This document shows, in pieces, positions 22,101 through 28,574 of a stretch of 64,000 bases of DNA. The translations under genes were made by a program, and so were the position numbers. Source of the stretch: Ampullaceana balthica (taxonomy: Eukaryota > Mollusca > Gastropoda > Lymnaeidae); contig CALYLW010000734.1 of NCBI GenBank assembly GCA_944989445.1, forward strand, positions 1-64,000. Reading direction: 5' to 3'. Each line of letters opens with the position of its first letter. Position 1 is the stretch's first letter. The notes under the pieces are model-generated. The model was not told the origin of the DNA, made no database searches, and was given only the letters and a program-made list of their open reading frames with translations.

Positions 22101-24423
22101 ACCGGGTACCGCTGTATCCTGCGCTTCTTTCAATGTGTTTCGTTTAAATTTTAAATCATGATAAATAAAATATGTTTTATCTGTTCCCTATGGAAGTCGA
22201 CATTTTTCATAGGCGATATCATCAATAGGTAACAGTATCCACCTAATGACAACTGAGCGTTATATCTTAATATTTAAATTTGGATCAATTTAATATTGTG
22301 GAGAACCGAGTGGTGTGGAGAAGACCACGCGTCACAAATTCATTGACCTAGTTAATGTATTGTCTGTTTATGAATGGCGTACGTAAGTAAAGACTTCCAT
22401 GGAAGTAAATGCACTGGAAAAGGGGAGCAAACTGTCAATATTCAATCAGAATAAATATCTTTTAGTTGCACATGACATACATGAATAAAATACTAAACTT
22501 AGTAAAAGGCGTGGAAATGTAAGGCTTGGGGTAGTAAATGGGGTACAGCACGTGGCGATATTTTGCTGAGTGCAGTTTGAAACAATAAATAGGAGTATAC
22601 TTTAAATCGAGAACTGGTCTAAAGATTTAAACAGTTATCGGTCGACTCGAGTCGAGTACGAAGCGGTGAATTGATAGGTAAGAGTAAGAACACAGTTCCA
22701 GATGTAGTTCGAGACCAAGTATGAAACGCAATTTAAGGGATTTGATCAAGACCGAATCGAGGCCAGAAAATCATTGTTTTAACCACTGATTTATAAGTAA
22801 AACGTTCAGAGGTACAAGTGCAAAGTAAATACAGAAGTTAGAGATATCCTAATAAAATAAATATTACTGTTCAGTACGGTACACTAGAACGTTGGTTGAC
22901 CACAAGTATAATCTCGCAATTCATTGTAAGTATTTCCTGTTCTCGATTTAAGGTTAGATTTTGTACATTTAAAAGCACCTGATGATTACATAACAAGGTT
23001 GTAAGTGATAATAAATTGATGATAATGAAAAATATTAGCATCCTTATCAACACACAAAATACCATGTGATAGCAAAACAATTTTTAAACTGAAACTTAGT
23101 AAGAAAAAATTAATAATAAACCGAATGTGTCTAACCAGGTTAATTCAACATGAACGAGAGACATTCACTGATTTTTTGTATGTGTATATACGAAACAGTT
23201 TCTATGTTAATTTAGTTTTAATGTCAGAAACAGTTGCCTTTTGGTAGATTGTGTGGAGTGGTGAAGACATATTTCAGTTCATGAGAAAGTCATGTTTTCA
23301 TACATGGTGCATTTTGTAAGCTATCAAGAAATGAAAATGTTTTGCGATTGTTTTTCTGTCAGAAATAAACACATTAATAAAAAAATTGGCGGAATAAGGA
23401 GATGATTTTGTGCATCTTGCTATTCCACGCCCCCATAGAATGTTTTACTCTTTAATAGCAGTTTTAGGGGCAAGGATGTTGATTTATTTTAACTGCTCAC
23501 GGAATTATGTTATTATCAACTGGACGCAATGTGAAAATTATAAAGACAACTCTGCAAGTTTTTCAGTTTCATTCAGATTACTTATTGTTTTAAAACTGTA
23601 ATTAAAATAGATGTGTGAGAATTACTCCAATTTGAATGCGAAAGACATATTTGTGTTATGGTATGGCATAAAACAATAATTACATTTTAAAATAATCTAA
23701 TTTATGTACACTTTTACCAGCGAATCATCACCTCTTATTTCAACAGACAAAATATTATCCATATTTATTTCAAAGCACGTCATTTCATACGGAATATAAC
23801 GATACAAATTTTTAAAAAAATAATTGTAGAAAATTTCAAATAGTACATTAAAACATGAAAGAAATTCCTAGTGAGATTCCTAAAACGTTTTAAATTTATC
23901 ATTCACTTGAGACTCACGGTACTGACAAGCTGGACCAAACCATTCACTGAGACACTTTGATCCTGGCCTACATTCCCCGCTGTCATCACAATTGTTGTCA
24001 CTACAATGACATTGGTAGGTACAGTTGGTACCAAACCAACCACGGTCGCAACCTAAGATTAAATGAGAGTTTTACAAACCAGATCTGTAAAAATCCTTTC
24101 TTTTTTAATGAATTATTTATTACAACAAATAATGATAAAGATGGAATATCAGAAAGAATAAAGTAAGACAACAAAATGAGACCACATGAGAAACTTTTAT
24201 TAAAATATCTGTAAAAGTTTATATTTAGATTTTCTTTCAATCAGTCTGATTGATTTATCAATACCGAAAGCGATCACATATGTTTTAAGGTCTCGATTGG
24301 CTATTTTGTTCGTCATTTACAAGATAAATCTTCACCAATATAAATAAACAACTTACCTGACACTACAGGAGTGATGAAAGAGAGCATACATAATATCACA
24401 GATTGTTGGATTGAAAAAAACAT
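1035..24423 (-). CDS. Secreted/receptor EGF + FTP-lectin-domain protein, 7 exons, 3' end outside window
   Basis: I reconstruct one gene from seven exons: 24423-24357, 24052-23918, 15259-15092, 10108-9926, 7104-6898, 2132-1926 and 1178-1035. Each internal exon is flanked by AG and GT, starts and ends in phase 1, and the joined frame is open for about 370 codons. Order: signal peptide; EGF-like cysteine module; a divergent galactose-binding domain (exons 3+4); a clearer eel-fucolectin/tachylectin (FTP) domain (exons 5+6) with AVDGN and SCSHT motifs and a closing LCEVEIYG; then a second EGF-like module (exon 7). The gene continues beyond the left edge, so a transmembrane or catalytic part cannot be judged. 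FTP domains typically bind fucose or other sugars, so a cell-surface or haemolymph recognition role is inferred. Proteins of this layout in snails are usually annotated as MEGF-like or receptor phosphatase-like. Introns (304 bp to 8.7 kb) are packed with transposons. No promoter was identified. Confidence 0.85.
1926..2132 (-). CDS. Exon 6: second half of FTP (fucolectin-like) domain 2
   Basis: 69 codons, phase 1-1, acceptor TTTCAG and donor GTAAGT. The product includes YGRLKKAKIFSYNVNNT and ends LIVTLCEVEIYGG, the conserved last strand of FTP domains. Several N-x-T/S sequons suggest glycosylation of an extracellular domain. It joins to exon 7 through an Asp codon. Confidence 0.85.
2482..2797. 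repeat. Foldback (long inverted repeat) element in intron 5
   Basis: The left arm 2482-2587 (GGGATTTTTAAAATCCACG ... GTGTGGGGTGGGC) is matched in inverted orientation by 2686-2797, with shared internal words AAAACGTGTT/TCCACTTATA and AAGTTCAAGTACTTTA. Arms of about 110 bp are separated by about 100 bp. It could form a very stable hairpin in pre-mRNA. Probably a MITE; target duplication not resolved. Confidence 0.7.
3040..5395 (+). repeat. A/B repeat array, about six head-to-tail units
   Basis: Units end with a conserved 3' segment: TTAATTTAATTACGGTACGT, CGATCGATCTGAAATTTTGA, GAAGTGGGT, a CCGCCCGCC/GAACGAACGA simple stretch, then GAAGTTAATATAAGGGATTT. They start with CGTAAAAACAAAGTTTTTGA then CTATAAATCCCTTATATATG and AGACATAACT. 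Unit ends lie near 3232, 3715, 3945, 4440, 4832 and 5390. Two middle types occur: type A (GTAAACAAAAGCACGCCGGT) and type B (ATAATGCGCACC/ATAATACGCACC). Ends are inverted relative to each other (TAAATCCCTTATAT / ATATAAGGGATTTA). No ORF is conserved. Confidence 0.75.
3161..3189 (+). repeat. Solo terminal fragment of the CACTG transposon family inside a B unit
   Basis: CACTGTAAAAAATCTTACCG followed by TAAAACGAC interrupts a type-B unit after CAGCTCGCTA. It matches the reverse complement of the right end of the 8.86-kb element at 46732-55594 over about 25 bases. No second end is nearby, so it is a remnant or a recombination scar. Confidence 0.55.
5396..6425. repeat. Tandem GGCGCC/GACGTCA repeat stretch (family C)
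   Basis: 5396-5900 holds AT-rich sequence in which I see nothing. From about 5905 to 6170 a unit with a GGCGCCTAYGGCGC palindrome and TCCTTGTTTGATAAATA is present twice (about 150 bp apart). From 6220 to 6370 a second motif, AAGCTNAAACAATGACGTCA followed by TATA(A/C)TATTTT, also occurs twice. Related motifs recur at 27990-28140, 44225-44445 and 45241-45454. The ORF at 5906-6100 is just the repeat read through. Confidence 0.5.
6898..7104 (-). CDS. Exon 5: first half of FTP (fucolectin-like) domain 2
   Basis: 69 codons, phase 1-1, acceptor TTTCAG and donor GTAAGT. This exon has no ATG-initiated ORF of its own; it shows only on translating between splice sites. It starts RNVALQQRAVQSSTYNPYSA, then NKAVDGN and SCSHTNDASPNWNVTF, ending YVLFNRDG. 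These are the hallmark positions of the eel-fucolectin/tachylectin-4/pentraxin-1 domain (NVA, QSST, AVDGN, CSHT, and the aromatic after it). The usual W-W pair is N-W here. Confidence 0.85.
7612..9910. other. Intron 4 sequence, nothing recognised
   Basis: AT-rich intronic DNA. I see no domain, TIR pair or RNA gene here. The 79-codon ORF at 9318-9557 has no recognisable motif. GTGTATATAAACACG near 9630 is TATA-like but has no supporting context. Confidence 0.4.
9926..10108 (-). CDS. Exon 4: second half of galactose-binding-like domain 1
   Basis: 61 codons, phase 1-1, acceptor TTCAG and donor GTAAGT. It begins FKPNVKIDTNDENGRIYNCT and ends LCSLSISGG, matching the L-C-x-x-x-(V/I)-x-G closing strand of FTP domains. 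Joining to exon 3 completes an Asp codon (RNN-D-FKP). It leads directly into GRNVALQ of exon 5. Confidence 0.78.
10211..10656 (+). mobile_element. CR1/L2-like LINE, 3' fragment (same family as 11697-12990)
   Basis: Translation from 10211 begins DKLEHIKKRAVRLILEN and continues (with stops and frame changes) through IHKAINVNFEIQNKDNL and VTHKAKKVFC. This parallels the C-terminus of LINE-1 (KLEQIQKRAARFITGE, IHKAINYHLEIKYKDNL). The 3' end is AGGACGCAATAATCATATGT...GGAGCGTCT then AGATAAGATAAATA, a short stem-loop plus GATAA-type tail. 5'-truncated and dead. It lies in intron 3, antisense to the host gene. Confidence 0.75.
11383..11695 (+). pseudogene. hAT-type (ZMYM1-like) transposase pseudogene, 5' part
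   Basis: The frame from 11383 reads FDSAKWKALLDLCKTRWAEH and HEAYKNSYQSYVYIVQTLEI, then after a frameshift DCDTDSKSRAKSVLHSLCNL, FIV and VQLQKEAIDIMQ. These match the central region of the zinc-finger MYM-type-1-like hAT transposase family (LCKTRWAERHEAY, DSKTRAQ, LQKE). The reading is broken by stops, and the copy is split from its C-terminal half at 13005-13619 by LINE-1 inserted in the opposite orientation. Confidence 0.78.
11697..12990 (-). mobile_element. LINE-1: CR1/L2-like non-LTR retrotransposon, 5'-truncated
   Basis: Minus-strand translation gives, in order, PHQHGFRKNR and CETQLI (12.95 kb), LLDF-KAFDKVHH with one stop, LGPLLFLIYINDLP, the catalytic FADDC at about 12.57 kb, YLGVLINEKLSWNPHV, then after a frameshift VRPVLEYASSVWDPSTKESI, EQIQKRAARFITGE and a C-terminus with FFPSGIRAWNGL. 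This is the RT and C-terminal region of a CR1/L2-group LINE. The 3' end (11752-11697) is GGACGCAATAATACTCTGTA ... GGAGCGTCTG then AGATAAGATAAGA: a GACGC/GCGTC stem-loop with a GATAA tail. The element is inactive (frameshifts, stops, truncation). Confidence 0.85.
13005..13619 (+). pseudogene. hAT-type (ZMYM1-like) transposase pseudogene, 3' part with hAT dimerisation domain
   Basis: Translation recovers VGVEASMHRIAKWKIYRSNV, then a segment ending IKPFLDHIIAEL, and, after a gap, CLLKIACVIHVTSCACEQSF then RALRRLHNYM. These are the conserved C-terminal landmarks of ZMYM1-like hAT transposases: RSNVPA, PFLDHIISEL, and the dimerisation helix normally reading VTSCECERSFSALRRLHNY. It continues the 11383-11695 fragment across the inserted LINE-1. 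Frameshifts separate the parts. Confidence 0.82.
13620..14236. other. AT-rich intron sequence
   Basis: I see nothing functional here. It contains, at about 13921-13984, a segment starting TTTCATTTTTGTAATGTTTA that recurs almost unchanged at about 16183-16248 (see findings). Confidence 0.4.
14245..14434. mobile_element. hAT MITE, 190 bp, CAGGAGTCTCCAAAC ends
   Basis: Terminal inverted repeats CAGGAGTCTCCAAAC and GTTTGAGACCCCTG, with interior GGGCCGCG/GTGGGCCG typical of the widespread hAT MITEs beginning CAGGGGTCTCCAAACTTTT. Flanks GTATATAG (14237-14244) and GTATAGAG (14435-14442) agree at 7 of 8 positions, fitting an aged hAT target duplication. Confidence 0.8.
14443..15080. other. AT-rich intron sequence between MITE and exon 3
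   Basis: No ORF, TIR pair or RNA signature that I can support. Confidence 0.4.
15092..15259 (-). CDS. Exon 3: first half of galactose-binding-like domain 1
   Basis: 56 codons, phase 1-1, acceptor TTGCAG and donor GTAAAT. The product holds DLFSIAVTSTTPLEAMTRL and later NLNSSYVITWIRVTLRN, the beta-strand pattern seen before the exon break of FTP-type domains, although the usual AVDGN/CSHT signature is absent. I assign it by position and by symmetry with exons 5+6. Confidence 0.75.
15635..16800 (-). repeat. A-type repeat units in reverse orientation (about two units)
   Basis: From right to left: CGTAAAAACAAAG/ATCCCTTATATATGAGACAT (16.8-16.74 kb), GTAAACAAAAGCACGCCG (about 16.6 kb), the ATTAATTTAATTACGGTACG block (about 16.46 kb), and the GAAGTTAATATA end (about 16.29 kb), then a second unit to 15.64 kb. 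The second unit carries a 66-bp foreign segment at about 16183-16248, and unrelated sequence at about 15690-15940. Confidence 0.7.
16880..17985 (+). mobile_element. RTE-like LINE pseudogene, linker and RT part
   Basis: Translation with many stops and frame changes shows EAKDVINHMKNHKAPGEDHI, TPIHKKVFKQQCTNY, DYQCGFR-NKSMTD, IRCLLEKY-EYNIPVHQIHV, then AYADDIALLAKN (catalytic YADD, about 17.82 kb) and KLEDALLQTGLEVKNHK. These are consecutive RT motifs of an RTE-type non-LTR element. It resumes at 18775 after an insertion. Long dead. Confidence 0.75.
18000..18330 (-). repeat. Diverged A/B-like repeat inside the RTE-like LINE
   Basis: Reading on the minus strand: GACAAAAACTAAAAACTAAA, then AATTTCAATACGGTACATTC, GATAGATCTGATATTTTGA, GCATTGT, ATCC/TTCC simple sequence. 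This is the same order of landmarks as in the A/B units but with many substitutions. Confidence 0.5.
18420..18716. other. GC-rich island of unknown origin
   Basis: About 300 bp with much higher GC than its surroundings, including GGGGACCGTCTCGGGGTGTC, CCCGTCGGCTAGTCCCC, GGCGCC and GAATTCCCGGAGGCGACC. No ORF or tRNA fold is evident. It could be a LINE 5' region or an rDNA/SINE-derived segment; I cannot place it. It lies between the two halves of the RTE-like LINE, so it arrived as an insertion. Confidence 0.5.
18775..19265 (+). mobile_element. RTE-like LINE pseudogene, C-terminal part
   Basis: The frame shows ETWNLTG-LQKLVKCK, INKE-IRMKN, KVRLHWAWHLERLTEDK and then VADAGDAGLSPTWNVVPQEW before the stop. 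This is the post-RT C-terminus typical of RTE-like LINEs (normally KRKLRWAGHVARM). It continues the 16880-17985 fragment after about 790 bp of inserted sequence. Confidence 0.65.
19969..20936. mobile_element. hAT element, CAGTGGCGTAAC ends, 968 bp
   Basis: Terminal inverted repeats CAGTGGCGTAAC and GTTACGCCTCTG, flanked by perfect 8-bp direct repeats GTGATACC (19961-19968 and 20937-20944). The interior has several GGGCGCCA motifs near both ends, probably transposase binding sites. No transposase ORF. It contains a nested 177-bp hAT MITE and, near 20081, a CAGTCGGACCTCTCTAAGTC segment that looks like one end of a further pogo-type MITE. Confidence 0.9.
20422..20598. mobile_element. hAT MITE, CAATGTTCCCTCTAAG ends, 177 bp
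   Basis: Ends CAATGTTCCCTCTAAG and CTTAAAGGGAACATTG with an internal GCGCGG-rich region (CTGCGCGGCG, CAACCGCGCAG). Flanks ATTGTCAC (20414-20421) and ATTGACAC (20599-20606) match 7/8. The TGTTCCCTCTAAG end is known from broadly distributed hAT MITEs. Confidence 0.85.
21063..21455. mobile_element. MITE with GGGGYCGT...GACGTCA ends
   Basis: Inverted ends GGGGCCGTCCAAAAATGACG and, reading inward from the right, GGGGTCGTAAATAAATGACG, both followed by TCAC. Pyrimidine-rich CCCCCTTCCCC segments flank a short AT-rich centre. TAT occurs on both sides but the precise target duplication is uncertain. It is inserted in the Tigger remnant. Confidence 0.65.
21609..21791 (+). pseudogene. Tigger/CENP-B-type transposase N-terminus (HTH), truncated
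   Basis: The 60-codon ORF reads SYKKGNDRSQATKTMVKITM, ELKNEIVIKDEIGARVPDLI and ends MPSTTISMIVKNG. This fits the first helix-turn-helix of Tigger/pogo transposases (usually ...ITLETKLEIIKKFEKGERVSDLAKEYGMAKSTISTILKN). The DDE domain is missing, so it is a deletion derivative carried by the Tigger element at 19959-22114. Confidence 0.78.
22117..23900. other. Rest of intron 2, nothing recognised
   Basis: AT-rich sequence. The minus-strand ORF at 22871-23080 starts with a hydrophobic stretch but has no splice or domain context. I see no mobile-element ends that I can pair. Confidence 0.35.
23918..24052 (-). CDS. Exon 2: EGF-like cysteine module
   Basis: 45 codons, phase 1 to phase 1, acceptor TTAG at 24056-24053 and donor GTGAGT. 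The product contains GCDRGWFGTNCTYQCHC and CDDSGECRPGSKC, then WFGPACQY: eight cysteines with the G-W-F-G spacing of MEGF/scavenger-type EGF modules. Joined to exon 3 it gives CQYQDLFS. A duplicate of this exon lies at 41148-41282. Confidence 0.88.
24357..24423 (-). CDS. Exon 1: start codon and signal peptide
   Basis: The exon reads ATG followed by 22 codons and one extra base (phase 1 end). The peptide begins MFFSIQQSVILCMLSFITPV and ends VVS-G, a short hydrophobic signal peptide with small residues at the likely cleavage point. The donor is GTAAGT at 24356-24351. It joins in frame to the Gly-Cys at the start of exon 2. The ATG is chosen because it opens the hydrophobic run and the splice phase fits. 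Confidence 0.85.
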
Positions 24424-25615
24424 ATTGATTGCTTACACATATATTATAATAAATCCAAGCTTTACTAACGTCAACTTCTTAGTGTATAAAAAACACATAC
24501 TCATTGAATGTCTTATTTTCGTAATATTTTATTTTATGTGATTATCTTTGGAAAATCAAGCAATTACTTGTTAGAAAAACACATATATTTGTAACTAAAG
24601 CCCAATGCGCATGTCCTTAAATTACACAACTGTTGACACAGAAAAGTCAGCATCATGTTAAACAACTTCATGTTTTACTTCCTGCTTGGAATTTTGAGAT
24701 AAGCATGTACCGATATCTTGTCACATAAAATAAAAGCTGTTATTATCAACAAATTTAAATACATGCACACTTTCTTATTCTAAGTTTTAAATGAAATACA
24801 ACTGTTATATATCAGTTCGAAAATTAATTAATGTTTTCTTTTAAAAAAATAATAAAAAATAACTACAGTATATCTATAAACAGTAGAAACGACACAGATA
24901 TAACGAGTCCGACTTGCACTATGCCAATTCATTGTCACGCTATTCCCTGCACCAGGAATAAATTCAATGATAAGTTTAGTGTACAGCAACTTTAACAAGC
25001 CGCTCTAGTATCGCTCTATTAAGGTATATTGACCTAGATTACAAATAGCGTACAGGATAAAGTGTGCTTGAAAAGGGTTGGGTGAAAAGGAAGGCTCTAC
25101 AGTTTTGGGGCAGGTGCGCTTACAGATAAAAACTAGGTATATTGTAGCAAGTCTTCCATGTCTGTTACAGTGATTTAACAGCAATGGTATTTTGTGAAGG
25201 GATACATTTTAGGCAATTAACAAGCAGTTTACTTTCAAGGTGTTGCCACTGACAAACCAAGGCATTGTCGGATGTTTTTCTCTTTCAAACTATGTTTAAA
25301 TTTTTAAAATGTTATTTAGTTTTAGTTTTAACAATTAAAATGTTAAAACTTATAACTTTTCATTATTTCACCAAAAACATAGACGCCAGTGTGAAAACTT
25401 CAGTTAAATTTGAGTTGCGTTTATAATTATGAAAATGTATTAATAGCAGACTAATAGTCACAAAAAGACCAATATTAGTCATCGTATGGTCAATATTCAG
25501 TTATTTAAATAAGTTGGCCATATCAGTATACTAAGAAATAATCAATAGCAACTAAAAAACTAAACCTAATATCAAATATAAAATAAGTTTAAGAGATAGT
25601 ATTTTCAATTTAAAA
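24424..25615. promoter_or_regulatory. Upstream region of the EGF/FTP gene
   Basis: This 1.2 kb precedes the ATG at 24423 on the minus strand and must hold the 5' UTR or promoter unless a further non-coding exon exists. I see no convincing TATA box, CpG island or initiator, so only position supports the label. Confidence 0.3.
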
Positions 25616-25617
25616 TA

Positions 25618-26065
25618 AACAACCCCGTAAAAACAAAGGTTTTGTCTATAAACCCCTTATATATGAGACATAACTCAAAGTATTGATTAAAATACAAATG
25701 CTACAAACATTTACAGACTGAAACCGACTTATCTCCCCTTGCCGTAAAACCGGTGGAGTGGGGGGGGGGACGTTTGGTCATCGATGGGTTGGCGTGAACT
25801 CATGCAAGGGACACGTTATTGTAAACAACAGACGCTACATTGAGTTTTATAGAGATAAACTAAAAATGCATTAATTTAATTACGGTACGTTCGATCGATG
25901 TGAAAATTTGACATGATGCATTGTTAGGTGACACTAGGCTATGTTCTAAATTGCAGCACGATCGCATCACGGGAAGAATGTCAGTTTTGACTTTTGTTTT
26001 TCCGCCCGCTCGACCACGAACGACAGAGAGACAAGATTTCGAAGTTAATATAAGGGATTAAAAAA
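25618..26065 (+). repeat. A-type repeat unit, single copy
   Basis: Starts ACCCCGTAAAAACAAAGG, ATATATGAGACATAACT, continues ACAAACATTTACAGACTGA, a shortened A middle, GATAAACTAAAAATGCATTA, ATTTAATTACGGTACGTTCG, and ends GAAGTTAATATAAGGGATTA. It is an isolated unit in the same orientation as the 3-5.4 kb array. Confidence 0.75.
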
Positions 26066-26810
26066 AACAAAAAAACTTATTATTTTCAAAAAAACTTGCA
26101 TATTGTGGCTTTATACCACAATTGAGCTCAGTTCCTAGTAATTTCTTTAACATTAGGGCCATTAAAAATTATAGTTTTTTGACAAATCCTGATATAAATA
26201 ACTTATTTCTAATAAACAACTGGCAAGATCCATAACCTTAACACCAAAAAAAGCTGTTGCTTTTCCTCCGCCATTGTCGATGATGACACTTCTCATCATA
26301 TTAGTCCAGTGCTAGGCTGCCACGTGTGCCCTCTGGTGGCTTATTAGCCCTATTCTTGCACGAAATTTGCGTACGCATGTCGGACAAGAGTTAGATAAAA
26401 GCTAATAAAAAGAGTCATACAAAATATTATACAATAGGCTATTTGTGTTGTAATTACTCGTTACTCGTTATACTATATTTATTTCACAGATAAACGAGTC
26501 GTTTAATATATAGTTTACTCGTAACCTGCATTTGTATTCTGCTGTTTTTCTTGAAAATATCATTTTAAGACAGACAATGGAGCATATCATATACTAGAAC
26601 TATTTTTGGTATATTTATTAAAATAAATCAATTTCTTTATTCTTCCTGATAGCTTTTTGAAAATATATGGTCTGAGTTTATGTTATGTATTATTTTAACA
26701 AAAAGCTCTTTAATTTCTTTAATATGTTGACGTAGTTCTAAGGAAAAATTGTTCCAATTGATTTCAGGGAGATGTAAGTCTTTTATTATCGAAATTACTG
26801 CATCTTGGTG
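26066..26810. other. Unassigned AT-rich sequence
   Basis: No ORF or paired repeat end supported. GCCACGTGTGCCCTCTGGTG near 26.32 kb is a local GC-rich island without recognisable identity. Confidence 0.3.
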
Positions 26811-27091
26811 CATGGTGGTCGAGTGGCAGCGCGCTCGACTGGCCTACCGATTGTCACGGGTTCGAATCCATTTGAAGGCAAGAATTTGTTCCCGGGACCT
26901 AGGGCGTCCCTGAGTCACCAAGCTCCGAATGGGTACCTAACACTAGTTAGGCGCCTGGGTAATGCGTGGAACCCATTAAGCCGTGGGCTCTGAACGCTGC
27001 ATCACTTGCCAAAAGCTCATCTGTCATGGTCTGTGGACGCAATTATCTTCTGCATAGAAGGAGCGTCTGTGTAGATAAGATAAGATAAGAT
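26811..27091 (+). mobile_element. tRNA-derived SINE, copy 1
   Basis: An internal RNA polymerase III promoter is visible: A box TGGTCGAGTGG (26816-26826) and B box GGTTCGAATCC (26859-26869), in a serine/leucine-tRNA-like head. The body (CCCTGAGTCACCAAGCTCCG, CTGGGTAATGCGTGGAACCC) is shared with the copy at 33358-33612. The tail 27035-27091 (GGACGCAATTATC...GGAGCGTCTG, then AGATAAGATAAGATAAGAT) matches the 3' end of LINE-1, so the SINE very likely uses that LINE's reverse transcriptase. Confidence 0.85.
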
Positions 27092-27985
27092 CTTAATGGT
27101 TTTTAAAAAAAATTTAATTGATTGCAAATATAGATCTTTCTAAATGTAATTACTTATCTCTGTGGGAAGGACACACACAATGTTAACGTCATAGAGCTAT
27201 AGCTATAAGCTAGGTATGAGACCTTGAAGGATAAAATGACTAGTTTGGAGAGTGAGCTGCAGTGTGACAAGTCAAATTTCAATTTGCTGGCTGCATAATA
27301 TGTACAACATGAATTTTATAACATTAATAATTACGTTTATTGAGAAATAAGTTACGGTAAATAAATTTTTTTGTCATTTACATATTTTAGATAAGTATTC
27401 TTGTCCACTTGATAATTCTAAGAGATGTTTTTACTTAAATTCCTTGGGGCAGTTTCTGCAAAGATGAAGAGGTAATCTATGGAATTTTTGTCTAATGAAG
27501 TATTATTATACGTAACATGGGAAATATAGTTAAATAGCATAAGGATTCGCCGAAGTTGAAGAAGTACTTTATTCAGTGACCCATTAAGGTAAACTTTTTT
27601 CTGGAAGAGTAGTAGATGGCTAATGAATTTTTAGATAGTTCGAATTGCCCTCTTGTAGTGTGGTTTATGCCATTGCTTGTCGAAAATTGTGAAAATATTT
27701 TCTTAGACTATCAATGTTTGCTGAAGATGTTGTACAGGATGTAGTATTAACTTCACCCCAGTTACTATGTGTGTCAATACAAATGTTGCATTACAAATTG
27801 TTTGACCATGTCCAACACATATCTCGATCAGTGTTTCAATTTCTTGGTCAATGTTCAGTCACCATATTATTCCTTATATGTCTTTCCTTTGCTTTTATCT
27901 TTATTATTCCAAAATTATTTTTTTATGAATACACTAGTGTAAAAGCCTGCTAAGGCTCACACACACACACATAGTTCGTGCGTTG
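27092..27985. other. Unassigned sequence after SINE 1
   Basis: The ORF at 27714-27953 has no recognisable motif. No domain or repeat end recognised. Confidence 0.3.
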
Positions 27986-27989
27986 TTTC

Positions 27990-28190
27990 GGTAATTGACG
28001 TTCTGTGCTAAAACAATAACGTCATATAATATTTTTTACGGCGAAAATCTTTATTTTATTTATAATAATTTTGCGCGCTTTTTTTTGCGCGCTTTTGTTA
28101 GGGCCTTTCGAGTGCCTTTTTGCGCGCATTTCGATAGGGAAACACACGCATACGAACAGCGATTATGTGTTAGATATTAAACTCGAGACT
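27990..28190. repeat. Family C repeat copy
   Basis: AAAACAATAACGTCATATAA followed by TATTTTTTACGGCG and TTTATAATAATTTTGCGCGC resembles the motif pair at 6220-6310. It is adjacent to GCGCGC-rich sequence. Confidence 0.45.
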
Positions 28191-28449
28191 CTTTGATCTC
28201 ACAGTCCAACAGGCGCTAAAGACGTTCTCACAAGATTTTAACCCACACTAAATAGACAATCGATATATATAATTCTCTTCATGGGACCATGCGAGACAAG
28301 CTGCAAGTATATGCAACCGAGCATGACGAATGACCCTCGCTGGTGTTTTAACTAATCACGGTTAACGGTTGGAAAGCGAAGGTAGTGGAAGGGTGACCAA
28401 CAATGGTCCTTGCGTTTCACTTGCATTGTTCCTTCACGGAAAACGAGAG

Positions 28450-28521
28450 ATTCGTAGTGTACTGGTTATCACGTCCACCTCTTGCGGGGAAGGTCCTGGG
28501 TTCAAGCCCCAGCGAGTACAT
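28450..28521 (+). ncRNA. tRNA-Val-like sequence (tRNA pseudogene or SINE head)
   Basis: The 72-nt stretch contains CGTAGTGTACTGGTTATCAC (D-arm and A box, as in tRNA-Val) and GGTCCTGGGTTCAAGCCCCAG (a perfect 5-bp T stem with B box GGTTCAAGCCC). The anticodon stem has a mismatch, the loop reads CTCTTGC rather than a valine anticodon, and the acceptor stem hardly pairs. A TTTTTTTTT run follows at about 28.53 kb. A working tRNA is therefore unlikely. Confidence 0.6.
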
Positions 28522-28574
28522 TGGTTTTTTGGGTTTTTTTTTAAATGTCTGTTTGTGCCCGTTCTTTTACACCT

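Larger units (their letters stand above)
19959..22114 (+). mobile_element. pogo/Tigger DNA transposon remnant (net about 1.2 kb) with nested insertions
   Basis: Ends are CAGTGATACC...CGGTTACCG (left; split by the nested hAT) and CGGGTACCGCTG (right), flanked by TA (19957-19958, 22115-22116), the target duplication of pogo/Tigger elements. The inner terminal region GGTATATGTCC is repeated in inverted form at both ends. It contains the N-terminal transposase remnant at 21609-21791. Nested inside are a 968-bp hAT (19969-20936) and a GACGTCA-rich MITE (21063-21455). Confidence 0.82.

Noticed and set aside
22871..23080. Minus-strand ORF with a hydrophobic, signal-peptide-like N-terminus
   Set aside because: In an AT-rich intron such hydrophobic runs arise easily; it has no plausible donor in phase 1 and ends in a stop without a domain.
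26816..26869. Possible functional tRNA gene
   Set aside because: A and B boxes are present but no cloverleaf forms, and the sequence continues into a SINE body shared with 33.36 kb.
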